The translations under genes were made by a program, and so were the position numbers. Of a stretch of DNA of 53,505 bases, positions 24,650-33,026 are shown in pieces (the stretch's first letter is position 1; each line of letters starts with the position of its first letter). This DNA comes from CAYLJJ01 sp964384025 (GTDB lineage Bacteria; Myxococcota_A; Bradymonadia; UBA7976; UBA1532): assembly GCA_964384025.1 (NCBI GenBank), contig CAYLJJ010000038.1:1-53505 (forward strand). The letters run 5' to 3'. Under the pieces are notes generated by a model, which ran no database searches, was not told where the DNA came from, and was given only the letters and a program-made list of their open reading frames with translations.

Positions 24650-27600
24650 GTGAAGAAGAAGATCATCAAATGGTTCGCGATCCCACTCCTCATCTTTGGC
24701 CTACTCTTGGGCCTCTTTATCAGCTTCTTTGACTTTGATAAGGTGCTCAATGAGCAGAAAGATCGCTATCTCCCCGAACTAGAAAAAGTTTTGGGCCGCG
24801 CTGTGGAAGTTGGGGAGATTGAGACCGCCTTTCTCCCTGTCTTGGGTGCTGAGCTGCGAAATGTAGTGATCAGGGGGCGTAGCCCTGGAGAAGCTCCGTT
24901 GCTTAAGCTGGAGCGGATCACCTTTGGAGTTGAGCTGTGGACCGCGATCCGCTCAGCGGGCTCTGAAGTGCGCCTTAAAAACCTGATCCTCCATGGGCTG
25001 AAAGTCAACTTGGTGCGTGAGGCCGATGGTTCCTTGAGCTATGAAGATATCCTCAAGCGCCTCAGCGAGGGGCCACCACCCGATGAACAGCCCAAGCCCC
25101 TAGATCCTGAAGCCAAGAAGTTCATCAAGAACCTTCAATTGGCTCGGGTGGCTCTGGAGGATGGAGAGATTCGCCTTGTAGATAAGGGAGCAGGTGGAGC
25201 GGAGACTTCGATCTCTAAGCTTCTCGTCGAACTCAATGATGTCCACCTTGTGAGCAGCTTTGAGTTGCATGTCGCCGCCGCCATGCTCAGCGAGCAGGAG
25301 AACTTCGATCTTCGAGTCAAGTTGGGTCCCCTGCCCATTGGCGAAGAGACACCCCTGCCGGTGGAGTGGGTTAAGTTAAAGACTGAGGGGATCGATCTGG
25401 CGGCTCTGACGCCCTACCTGGGAGAGGTCCCCGTGAAGATCGATCAAGCTCGCTTTAGCTCCGATCTACAGATCAAAGATCCCCTCGCGAGCAAGGGTCG
25501 CATCCAGTTGAAGGGGGAGCTGGCCCTTAAGCAGTTGGCGATGGGAGGCCCCAGCTTTGATCTCTTCCTGCGGCCCAACCTCCTCTTTGATGCCAAGGAG
25601 GGGATCTTGGATCTAGAGGGCTTCTCGCTGGCGGTCGATGAGATGCGCCTCAAGGCTGGAGGCCGGGTAGAGGGCCTCAACCTGATGCGGCCCAGCTTTG
25701 ATAAGCTCAAGCTACAGACGGAGAATATGCACCTGGGCAAGCTGTTGGAGCGCTTTCCCCAAGGGGCAGCCAGCCTGCCTCCTAAGATGAAGCTGGACGG
25801 GCCATTTGCTATCAACGTAGAGGCTTCCGGTACTCCAGAGGCTCAAGATATCAAGCTGGATATGGATCTCAATGAGGCCTATATCTTTGTCCCTGGGGCC
25901 TTGGATAAGCCCTCTAAGGTGCCTCTAAATACCCATATCGATGCGCACCTGACCCGTAAAGATCTGGACCTCAAGGAGCTGAAATTGGAGGTTGGCCCTC
26001 TAAACCTAAGCTTGATGGGGACGGTCAAGGATTTTGAAGATCCCACCCTGGATATCAAAGGGGAGACCGGCAGCTTCCCCGTGGGGGGGTTGATGCGTCT
26101 CCTGCCCAACGTGCGCAGCGCCATCCCAGCCAATGTCAAGATCGCAGGCTCCGCCTCAGTCTCTGTACTCGCCAAGGGCTCCGCCAAAGATATGGACGCT
26201 CATCTGGTCTTGGCGCTCAACGGCACCAACCTCGCGGTGCCTGGCACCACCGTACGGGGCTCTGGCCGCCTGGAGGCGGGCGCCAAGGGCAGCCCAGAGA
26301 GCTTGGCCCTCAACCTAAACTTGGGGCTCTCAGGTCTTGAGATCGTCGCTGGTGAAGCTTTTAAGAAGCCTGGAGGGAGCCCGTTTACCTTGAAGGTCGC
26401 CGCCAGCAAGGTGGGAAACTCTATCAATATCCGAAGTTTAGCCTTACAGCTTGGCCCTCTGGGGGTCAACGGCAGCGGACGAACCCACCTTAAGAGCCAA
26501 GAGCTCTCTTTCCAGGCCAAGATCCCCCCCTTCTCCCTTCAGAGCCTCTCTCAGATGCTGCCCGCCCTCAAGGAGACTCCCATCTCCAAGGCGAAGATTG
26601 GGATGAACCTCTCCCTCAGCGGTGTCCCCAGTAAGCTTGCTTCTATGCAGGCAGAGATGAAGAACTTTTCCTTTGTACAGGGAGCCTCCGATCTACGCGG
26701 TCAGCTCAAGGTGCGCAACTTAGAATCCCCTCATGTTCGCTTTGACTTCAACTCCAAAAACTTGGCCCTGGATGAGCTGCTGCCCACTGGAGGAAAAGAG
26801 GAGGCTCCCCAGGAGGAGAGCGGGCCACCTCCACCCATTGTCAAGAAGATCGACGCGGCGGGGGCTCTTAGGGTGGCCAAAGGCAGCGTCGCTGGGATCG
26901 ACTTCAGAAACTTCATCGCCGCCCTGACCCTTAAAAACGGCATCCTGCGCTTCTCTAAGTTGGATCTGGATGCTTATAAAGGTCACCTGAGCGTCGCCCC
27001 CACCGAGGCGGATATCGGCAGCGCCATCCCCCGCTTTGATCTGAGCCTCGCCATGAAGAATGTCAGCTCGGCGCAGGTGCTGGAGGAGCAGGGTGACATC
27101 AAAGATACTCTCAGCGGTCGTATGGGCACCCAGATCAAGATCAAGGGGCGGGGTAAGGGCTGGGAGCAGATGGCCCCCACCCTCAGCGGTGTCCTGGGGC
27201 TCTCTCTCAAGAAGGGTCGCTTCCATAAGATGGATCTCCGCCGAGAGTTGGTCGAGCCGCTGGTGGCTATGCTGCCCTTTATCAAGATGCCGCGCAGCAA
27301 GGGCGGGATCGCGCTCAGTGATCTGGTGGGGCAATTCAGCGTTGCCAACGGCAAGATGAGTCTCAAAAAGCCGATGATCATCAAGACCCCTGATGGCCCC
27401 TTGGAGTTGAGTGGCGCCATCGGATTGGACCAATCTCTGAACCTCAAGGGGCGCTGGCGGGTGAGCCCCAAACTCATCGCCCTGATCACGGCGAACAAGG
27501 TGAAGCTCAAAAAGCCGCTCCCCATCGGCTTGAAGATCGGCGGCACCTTCAGTTCGCCCAAGATCGTCGGTATTGAGGTGAAGGCCTTCGCCAAGGAGTT

Positions 27601-27835
27601 GGGGGTTGCTTACGCCAAGCAGGCGGGTTTGGGCAAGCTGGAGAAGGAGGCTCGTAGGCGCCTCAAGGAGGCAGAGCGTAAAGCTAAGGCGATCGCCAAA
27701 CGAGAGTTGGCTAAGGCCAAAGCCAAGGCTAAGAAAGAGCTCGACAAGGCCAAGGCCAAAGCCAAGAAGGCTGCGGCTCGGGCCCGAAAGAGGGCTGAAA
27801 GAGAGGCCAGAAAGCGTCTAAAGGGCATCTTTTAA
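24650..27835 (+). CDS. AsmA-family protein
   Basis: Large envelope protein of 1061 residues. An N-terminal signal anchor (about residues 6-27) is followed by an AsmA-type N-terminal domain (LPELEKVLGRAVEVGEIETAFLPVLGAELRNV) and hundreds of residues of beta-strand repeats ending in an AsmA-like C-terminal domain (near 760-980, e.g. LDLDAYKGHLSVAP). The AsmA/TamB group is linked to lipid transport or assembly between inner and outer membranes. The last 75 residues are an unusual Lys/Ala/Arg-rich helix (AKAKAKKELDKAKAKAKKAA). The start is GTG with AAGGGG upstream. No clear operon partner. Confidence 0.88.
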   Translation: MKKKIIKWFAIPLLIFGLLLGLFISFFDFDKVLNEQKDRYLPELEKVLGRAVEVGEIETAFLPVLGAELRNVVIRGRSPGEAPLLKLERITFGVELWTAIRSAGSEVRLKNLILHGLKVNLVREADGSLSYEDILKRLSEGPPPDEQPKPLDPEAKKFIKNLQLARVALEDGEIRLVDKGAGGAETSISKLLVELNDVHLVSSFELHVAAAMLSEQENFDLRVKLGPLPIGEETPLPVEWVKLKTEGIDLAALTPYLGEVPVKIDQARFSSDLQIKDPLASKGRIQLKGELALKQLAMGGPSFDLFLRPNLLFDAKEGILDLEGFSLAVDEMRLKAGGRVEGLNLMRPSFDKLKLQTENMHLGKLLERFPQGAASLPPKMKLDGPFAINVEASGTPEAQDIKLDMDLNEAYIFVPGALDKPSKVPLNTHIDAHLTRKDLDLKELKLEVGPLNLSLMGTVKDFEDPTLDIKGETGSFPVGGLMRLLPNVRSAIPANVKIAGSASVSVLAKGSAKDMDAHLVLALNGTNLAVPGTTVRGSGRLEAGAKGSPESLALNLNLGLSGLEIVAGEAFKKPGGSPFTLKVAASKVGNSINIRSLALQLGPLGVNGSGRTHLKSQELSFQAKIPPFSLQSLSQMLPALKETPISKAKIGMNLSLSGVPSKLASMQAEMKNFSFVQGASDLRGQLKVRNLESPHVRFDFNSKNLALDELLPTGGKEEAPQEESGPPPPIVKKIDAAGALRVAKGSVAGIDFRNFIAALTLKNGILRFSKLDLDAYKGHLSVAPTEADIGSAIPRFDLSLAMKNVSSAQVLEEQGDIKDTLSGRMGTQIKIKGRGKGWEQMAPTLSGVLGLSLKKGRFHKMDLRRELVEPLVAMLPFIKMPRSKGGIALSDLVGQFSVANGKMSLKKPMIIKTPDGPLELSGAIGLDQSLNLKGRWRVSPKLIALITANKVKLKKPLPIGLKIGGTFSSPKIVGIEVKAFAKELGVAYAKQAGLGKLEKEARRRLKEAERKAKAIAKRELAKAKAKAKKELDKAKAKAKKAAARARKRAEREARKRLKGIF

Positions 27836-27919
27836 AAGCCAAAATCAGGGCGTTCAATTCGCGTCTGTTGAGAATCTCTGTTAAGGGGACCACCGAATTT
27901 TCTGGATGGAGGAGAGGTT

Positions 27920-30868
27920 ATGGACGAGCACCAGCGAAGAACCGATGTCTTCCTGAGTTGTGCTCGACCACAGCTCGCTCAGGGACAAGAGATCTACAAC
28001 TATCTCTGCGAGGCGGGGCTGACAGTTTGGTTTGAGGGCAGCGTTCAGCGAGAGAACCTCTATGCTGAGGCGGAGCGTGGTATCAGCTCAGCTCGCTCTC
28101 ATCTGATCCTCTTGACCGAGAGAACCCCCAGTGCTTGGCAACAGGCGGAGCTGGACTTTGCAGAGCGAGCCTCAACGCGACACCCCACGCTGGAGACCAT
28201 CCCACTCATCATCGAGGGTTATCAGCCCAGCCCTCTCCTTGGTGAGCGCCTAGAGCGCTTTGAGGCCGCGCGGCTCCCCTGGGCAGCTCATCGCCGAGAG
28301 GTCCCTCTCAGGGAGCTGTTGGAGCGTCTCAAAGGCCCCCCTGGGGTCCCCTATATGCTCCCTGAAGAGAGCGACGCCCTCTACCCCAATATGCGGCCCT
28401 ATCGCCTGAATGAGGGACGCATCTTCTTTGGGCGTGAGCGTGAGACCGCTGAGGCTCTGAGTCGCCTTGGTCAGCAACCTGATGGGGGATTTCGACGTTG
28501 GCTTAGGATCCTGGGAGAGCCGGGCACGGGCTGCAGCTCCTTTATGACCGCAGGTCTAGTTCCTGGGATCCTCAGAGGAGGGATCGTCGGCGCTCCAGCA
28601 GAGTGGGAGATCTGCCTTTGGCGGCCAGATCCAAAGCCTAGAGTTGCTCTAGCCGAGGCTCTTGCCCGGATCCTACCTGCAGTAGAGCTTGAAGAGCTGC
28701 AGCGACTCCTTGAGGAGGAGACAGGGCTTGTTGATCTTGTCAGAGAGCGTCTAGCTCCTGATCAGGGCTTACTGATCCTCCTTGATGAGTTGGATGAGCT
28801 GGACGCGCTCAGCTCTCCTGAGGAGCTGGACGCCTTTGATGCGCTCCTCGCCGCCGCCCTGGGGGATTTTGATCAACGCCTCTTTATCTTAAGCACAGAG
28901 TGGCGCTCCGATCTAGAGGGCTTCCCTCGACTCTACGAGGTAGAGCGGAGCGGCGCCGCGCTCTTTGAGCTGGGAGGTTTGAGTCGCCCTGGGCTTCGTT
29001 GGGTAATTGAGGGTCCTCCAGCTCTGGCCGCTCGACGTTGGCCCCCTGAATTGGCTCTGAGTCTCGCGGATGAGGCGGAGAAGCATGTTCACATCATCGG
29101 CTCTTTGAGTTGGGTCCTGGCCTCTCTCGCGGATGGTCCCAAGCCCAGCCTGGAGCGCCTCCACAGCATGGGTCGGCTCTCCGACAGCTTACAAGAGACC
29201 CTGGATGCTGAGTTTGGAGCCTTGACCCCCCACGAACAGGCTCATGCCCGCGATCTCCTCTTAGCCCTCACTTTGGGAGGGCGTGGGGTTGAGGACAGCG
29301 ACCGACCCATCCTTTATGAGCAGGCCTTAGAGGTGCTTGGGGGTGGCCCCAGAGCAGCGCAGCTCCTGAACAAGATGTCCTCAGGTAGGCTCAGGGACGA
29401 GTCTGCTCTCCCCGCCCCCCTTCTACAGATCGAGGGCTCTGAGCGACGCAGCGTGGTGCGCCTTGGACATCGCGCCTTTCTGAGTTGGTGGCCGCGCTTG
29501 CGAGACTGGTTGGACGCTGATCGTCCCATCCTGGAGCGGCGTGAGGATGTTGAGGGGATCTGTAAAGCTTGGGACAGAAAGGGTCATCCCAAAGAGGGGC
29601 TCTTGAGCTTCTGCATCGGCGAAGATCTGGTGCGCTCTCAGCGACAGCGCTTACAGAAGCTTCTCAGCACTGAATCCAGGCACTTTGTAGAAGCCGCTCA
29701 GAGGGCTCAACGCGCCCTGGAGCAGGAGGGTCAGGAGGCTCAGGAGCATCTCCGACGAGAGAGGGCTCAGGTCCAGGAGCTGAGAGAGCATCGGCGTAGA
29801 CGCCAACTCTTTCGTCTTCGATTGTTGCTGCTCCTCCTCTTTACCGCAGGCTGCTCTGCAGCCTTGCTGGGCTTCACCAATCATCAAGATCTCAAGGAGA
29901 TGGAGAGCCGCATCGTTTGGGCCCACGCCCAGCGTGTACATACCCTCAAACAGCTCAGGGAGGCGGAGTTCCACTACCTAGAGGTGGAGAAGCTGCGTCG
30001 AGTGACCGAGCAGGGAAAGCGCGAAGTCCAGCGTCAACGAAGGAGCGCCATCCATGAGGGGCTGCAAGCCCAACAGGCCGCCGATGAGATGCTCTCTGTC
30101 TCACAAGATCTGCTGCGGATCGCTGATGAGCACTTTGCGCTGATTCGCAACAAAGAGGGACCCTATCTTCGACAGATGCTGGCGAAGGCTCTCTTAAAGC
30201 AACTCCGAGAGCGCCTGGATGAAGGCCCTAACCCCAGATTGCGCTTTCTTTTGGCGGAGCAACATCGCCTCCTGGCTCAGCTCGCCCTGGAGCGCCACAC
30301 CGCGCGCCTCGCCCTTCCTCAGCTTGAGATGGCGATCCGTATCTTCTCAGACCTGAGTAAAGCTCAAGAGAGCCCTCAGAGGCTGCGCGCTCTAGCGGAG
30401 ACCCAGCAGGAGCGAGCCCGGCTCTTGGGCAATAAGCGCCTACTCAAGCGCGCTGTTGATCCAACTCAGGCGCTGAGTCGTTATAAAGAGGCGCTGGAGA
30501 CTTGGGAGCAGCTGAAGAACCTAGAGCCAGATGTAGAGAGCCATAAGGAGAGCATCGCTGAGATCCATGCTCGACGAGCTCGTTTGGCCTTAAAGCTCTC
30601 CAAGCCAGAGCTGGCGCGGAGAGAGGCGAGCTTGGCGTTTAAGATGACCCCTCGCTTGAAGAAGGGAGAGCTTGAAGATTACCAGCGCAGTGAGACTCTG
30701 GCGCGACGAGAGATCCTCATGGGGGATATCGAGAAGGGCGAGGCTCAAAGCGCGCTGGCGAGCCAGCATTATGAAGCCGCCGCTGGGCTCCTACAGCACC
30801 TCCCAAGAGGAGAGGCGCGCGAGAGCCTAGAGGCGCTACTCAAGCGGAGACTGCGAAGCCTTAAATAA
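27920..30868 (+). CDS. TIR-STAND-transmembrane protein with altered P-loop
   Basis: 982-residue multidomain protein. TIR domain (about 5-130): DVFLSCARPQ, LTVWFEGSVQRENLYAEAER, and SAWQQAELDFA, in which Glu77 sits where NAD-cleaving TIRs have their catalytic Glu (WxxxE). STAND NTPase of the nSTAND1 type (about 155-560): MRPYRLNEGRIFFGRERE, a Walker A equivalent reading GEPGTGCSS with Cys205 in place of the essential Lys, a Walker B equivalent LLILLDELDELD (Asp289), and a strand FILSTEWRSD. A hydrophobic transmembrane segment follows (about 631-653), then about 330 residues of helices with coiled-coil and TPR-like character. ATG start with GGAGGAGAGG upstream. TIR-STAND proteins are often antiphage or signalling sensors; a membrane span with a lost P-loop lysine is unusual. 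No clear partner gene. Confidence 0.85.
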   Translation: MDEHQRRTDVFLSCARPQLAQGQEIYNYLCEAGLTVWFEGSVQRENLYAEAERGISSARSHLILLTERTPSAWQQAELDFAERASTRHPTLETIPLIIEGYQPSPLLGERLERFEAARLPWAAHRREVPLRELLERLKGPPGVPYMLPEESDALYPNMRPYRLNEGRIFFGRERETAEALSRLGQQPDGGFRRWLRILGEPGTGCSSFMTAGLVPGILRGGIVGAPAEWEICLWRPDPKPRVALAEALARILPAVELEELQRLLEEETGLVDLVRERLAPDQGLLILLDELDELDALSSPEELDAFDALLAAALGDFDQRLFILSTEWRSDLEGFPRLYEVERSGAALFELGGLSRPGLRWVIEGPPALAARRWPPELALSLADEAEKHVHIIGSLSWVLASLADGPKPSLERLHSMGRLSDSLQETLDAEFGALTPHEQAHARDLLLALTLGGRGVEDSDRPILYEQALEVLGGGPRAAQLLNKMSSGRLRDESALPAPLLQIEGSERRSVVRLGHRAFLSWWPRLRDWLDADRPILERREDVEGICKAWDRKGHPKEGLLSFCIGEDLVRSQRQRLQKLLSTESRHFVEAAQRAQRALEQEGQEAQEHLRRERAQVQELREHRRRRQLFRLRLLLLLLFTAGCSAALLGFTNHQDLKEMESRIVWAHAQRVHTLKQLREAEFHYLEVEKLRRVTEQGKREVQRQRRSAIHEGLQAQQAADEMLSVSQDLLRIADEHFALIRNKEGPYLRQMLAKALLKQLRERLDEGPNPRLRFLLAEQHRLLAQLALERHTARLALPQLEMAIRIFSDLSKAQESPQRLRALAETQQERARLLGNKRLLKRAVDPTQALSRYKEALETWEQLKNLEPDVESHKESIAEIHARRARLALKLSKPELARREASLAFKMTPRLKKGELEDYQRSETLARREILMGDIEKGEAQSALASQHYEAAAGLLQHLPRGEARESLEALLKRRLRSLK

Positions 30869-30879
30869 TGCCGCTGTAG

Positions 30880-31117
30880 CTCAGACCGCCAAGCAGCGGA
30901 GGTCAATCCCATCCAGCTCAATGAGTTGACAGAGGCGGATCAGGCAACAGAACACCCGCGCCCAGCTGCTCTTTACGATGCTCTGCAGCCTGAGGAGGCA
31001 GCAGGGCGCGGTTAAAGCGCTCTATGTACCCATATTGATCGAAGCAGCGAGGCTCTTAACTTGCCTTAACGTAAGCCCTTGCCCTTTGCGAATACTTCGG
31101 ACACGCTCGCCGATCAT
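30880..31117 (-). pseudogene. Possible remnant of an XRE-type HTH gene
   Basis: On the minus strand an ATG at 31117, with AGGA about 9 bases upstream, opens a 31-codon frame starting MIGERVRSIRKGQGLTLRQV, much like the N-terminal helix of XRE-family regulators, but it stops at a TAG at 31022. The stretch beyond is open in the same frame as if the stop were secondary, but shows no recognisable domain. It overlaps the upstream part of the PPIase frame. Weak evidence. Confidence 0.25.
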
Positions 31118-31141
31118 GAGATTATTCCTAAGCATCTCCTC

Positions 31142-31984
31142 ATGTATCTCTTGAGGGCTTGGCACCGAGAACCTCTGCTGCCCTTTCTGATCTTGGGCAC
31201 GCTCGCTTTTGGAATCGACGTCCTTCTCGCTGCCCCTGAGCCTAAAACGCTCGCTGAGGCTCAGGGACAGATCAAGCTTAAGCCCAGCGTCCGCGCCCGT
31301 GTTCAGGCGGAGTTTAAACAGAAGAGAGGTCGTTTGCCCTCAGCTCAGGAGGAGCGTGAGGGGCTTCAAGCTTGGCTCGATGAAGAGATGCTCTATCGTC
31401 ATGCCCTCAAGCTGGGCCTGGATCGAGATGACATCATCGTGCGCCGCCGCCTTGTACAGAAGATGCGTTTCCTCATCGAGGATCTGGAGGCCCCAGCCCC
31501 TCCCAGCAATCAGCAGCTCAAGAGCTGGATGGAGGCGGATCCAGAGCGCTATCAGCGCCCCTTGAAGCTTAGCTTTGAGCAGGTGTTCCTCAGCCGCAGT
31601 AAACATAAGGAGCGGCTTGAGAAAAAGGGCAGCACCCTCTTAAAGCGGCTCCAACAAGGGGAGGCTCCAGAGGCCCTGGGAGATCCCTTCTTTAACGGTC
31701 GTCGCTTTCAAGAGAAGAGCGAACAGGAGATCAGCGCCATCTTTGGTCGAGGGCTCGCCCGAGCCCTGGTGGCTTCAGAGACCCTGGGGCGCTGGCTGGA
31801 CCCTTTCAAATCCAGCTTTGGCCTTCATCTGATCCGTATAGAGGCGCGACAGCCTCCTCGACTGGCTAAGCTCTCAGAGCTGCGTAAGCGGGTCAGCCGA
31901 GACTATAAGAAACATCAGCGACGACAGGCCAATGAGAAGGCCTTGGAGGCCCTACGCCGAGAGTATCGGGTGGAGGGGCTGTGA
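31142..31984 (+). CDS. Membrane-anchored parvulin-type peptidyl-prolyl isomerase
   Basis: Probable periplasmic PPIase/chaperone of the SurA/PrsA type, 280 residues. An N-terminal signal anchor (WHREPLLPFLILGTLAFGID) is followed by a helical region with LDEEMLYRHALKLGLDRDD and IVRRRLVQKMRFLIED, typical of these proteins, then a parvulin-like domain (LSFEQVFLSRSKHKERLEKK, FGRGLARALVASETLGRWLDPFKSSFGLHLIRIE). I choose the ATG at 31142, which starts just before the anchor as in relatives; the frame runs open to a TTG at 31079 with no better SD. The stop overlaps the next gene as GTGA. Confidence 0.82.
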   Translation: MYLLRAWHREPLLPFLILGTLAFGIDVLLAAPEPKTLAEAQGQIKLKPSVRARVQAEFKQKRGRLPSAQEEREGLQAWLDEEMLYRHALKLGLDRDDIIVRRRLVQKMRFLIEDLEAPAPPSNQQLKSWMEADPERYQRPLKLSFEQVFLSRSKHKERLEKKGSTLLKRLQQGEAPEALGDPFFNGRRFQEKSEQEISAIFGRGLARALVASETLGRWLDPFKSSFGLHLIRIEARQPPRLAKLSELRKRVSRDYKKHQRRQANEKALEALRREYRVEGL

Positions 31985-33018
31985 CCTCCAAGGCACAGTT
32001 CCTCCTTAGCCTCAGCTTGATCCTGATCAGCCTGACCTCAGCCCGGGCTCATAAAATGGCCCCTGCTTACCTCTCGCTTAAAGAGCGGGGAGCTGAGGAG
32101 ATCGAGGTGAAGCTCAAGCTGCCCCTTATCTCAGGGCGAAGCCCAGGCCTGAAGGTTCTTTTCCCTGAGCACTGCCGGGCCTTAGGAGCGCGACATCAAG
32201 GGGTGCTCAAAGAGGCGCTGATCAGCCACTGGCGTCTGCGGTGTAGCGAGGGAGGGCTCTCAGGGGCGCTTTTGCGTTTTGAGGGCATCCGGGGGGGGCT
32301 GCGCGAGCTGATCGTCAACTATGAGCGTCCTAAAGGGGTTTGGGCTGGAGCGGTGTTTGCGGAGGAGCCAGAGTTGAGGCTCCCCCAAGCAGAGGCCAGC
32401 CCAACACCCTTCGCCTACCTCCGCTTAGGGGTTATCCATATCCTGGAGGGCTTTGATCATCTGCTCTTTGTATTGGGCCTGCTGCTCCTGGTCCATCGTC
32501 GAGGCCTCAGGAGGTCCATCCAGGGAGAACCCCCACGCCAACTCTCCCTCCTGCTGCGGACGGTGACCGCCTTCACCCTGGCTCACAGCCTCACCCTGGG
32601 GATCGCCAGCTTGGGGTATATGCGCCTCTCCAGCGCTCCAGTGGAGCTGAGCATCGCCTTGAGTATCCTCCTGTTGGCTGTCGAGCTGTCCCGTAAATGG
32701 GAGGCCCCTGAGAGTCTCAGCCTGCGCTATCCTGCCCTCCTGGCCTTCCTCTTTGGCCTCCTCCATGGCTTTGGCTTTGCGGGGGCCCTCAGCGAGATCG
32801 GCTTCCCTGAGGGAGCCTTAGCGATCGCTCTCCTCCTTTTTAACCTGGGGGTGGAGTTGGGCCAGCTCCTCTTTATCGCTCTCCTCGCTTTGGCCTGGAT
32901 GCTCTCTGGTCGATATCTATCTAAGCTGCGACCCCAACTGGAGGGGCTCGCGATCACATTAATGGGCGCTGCAGCTACTTTTTGGTGTTTAGAGCGCGCC
33001 CTTGGGCTGTTCTCTTAG
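31981..33018 (+). CDS. HupE/UreJ-like membrane protein
   Basis: 345-residue integral membrane protein. A signal peptide (LLSLSLILISLTSARA) precedes a periplasmic domain of about 120 residues, then about six transmembrane helices starting HILEGFDHLLFVLGLLLLVH, with FTLAHSLTLGIA and FGLLHGFGFAGAL. These His-containing helices mark the HupE/UreJ_2 family. Relatives are annotated as nickel or hydrogenase accessory permeases, but no nickel enzyme is nearby and the substrate is unknown. GTG start overlapping the PPIase stop. Its relatives commonly neighbour PPIase and DUF3604 genes, as here. Confidence 0.85.
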   Translation: MTSKAQFLLSLSLILISLTSARAHKMAPAYLSLKERGAEEIEVKLKLPLISGRSPGLKVLFPEHCRALGARHQGVLKEALISHWRLRCSEGGLSGALLRFEGIRGGLRELIVNYERPKGVWAGAVFAEEPELRLPQAEASPTPFAYLRLGVIHILEGFDHLLFVLGLLLLVHRRGLRRSIQGEPPRQLSLLLRTVTAFTLAHSLTLGIASLGYMRLSSAPVELSIALSILLLAVELSRKWEAPESLSLRYPALLAFLFGLLHGFGFAGALSEIGFPEGALAIALLLFNLGVELGQLLFIALLALAWMLSGRYLSKLRPQLEGLAITLMGAAATFWCLERALGLFS

Positions 33019-33026
33019 GGGAGAGG

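Noticed and set aside
26720..27433. 237-codon frame antisense to the AsmA gene
   Set aside because: No recognisable motif, lies wholly within the AsmA coding sequence, composition explained by the opposite strand.
30876..30930. tRNA-like string GTAGCTCAG with following GGAGGTCAATCCC
   Set aside because: No acceptor stem or anticodon arm can be drawn around it; it only resembles a D-arm by chance.
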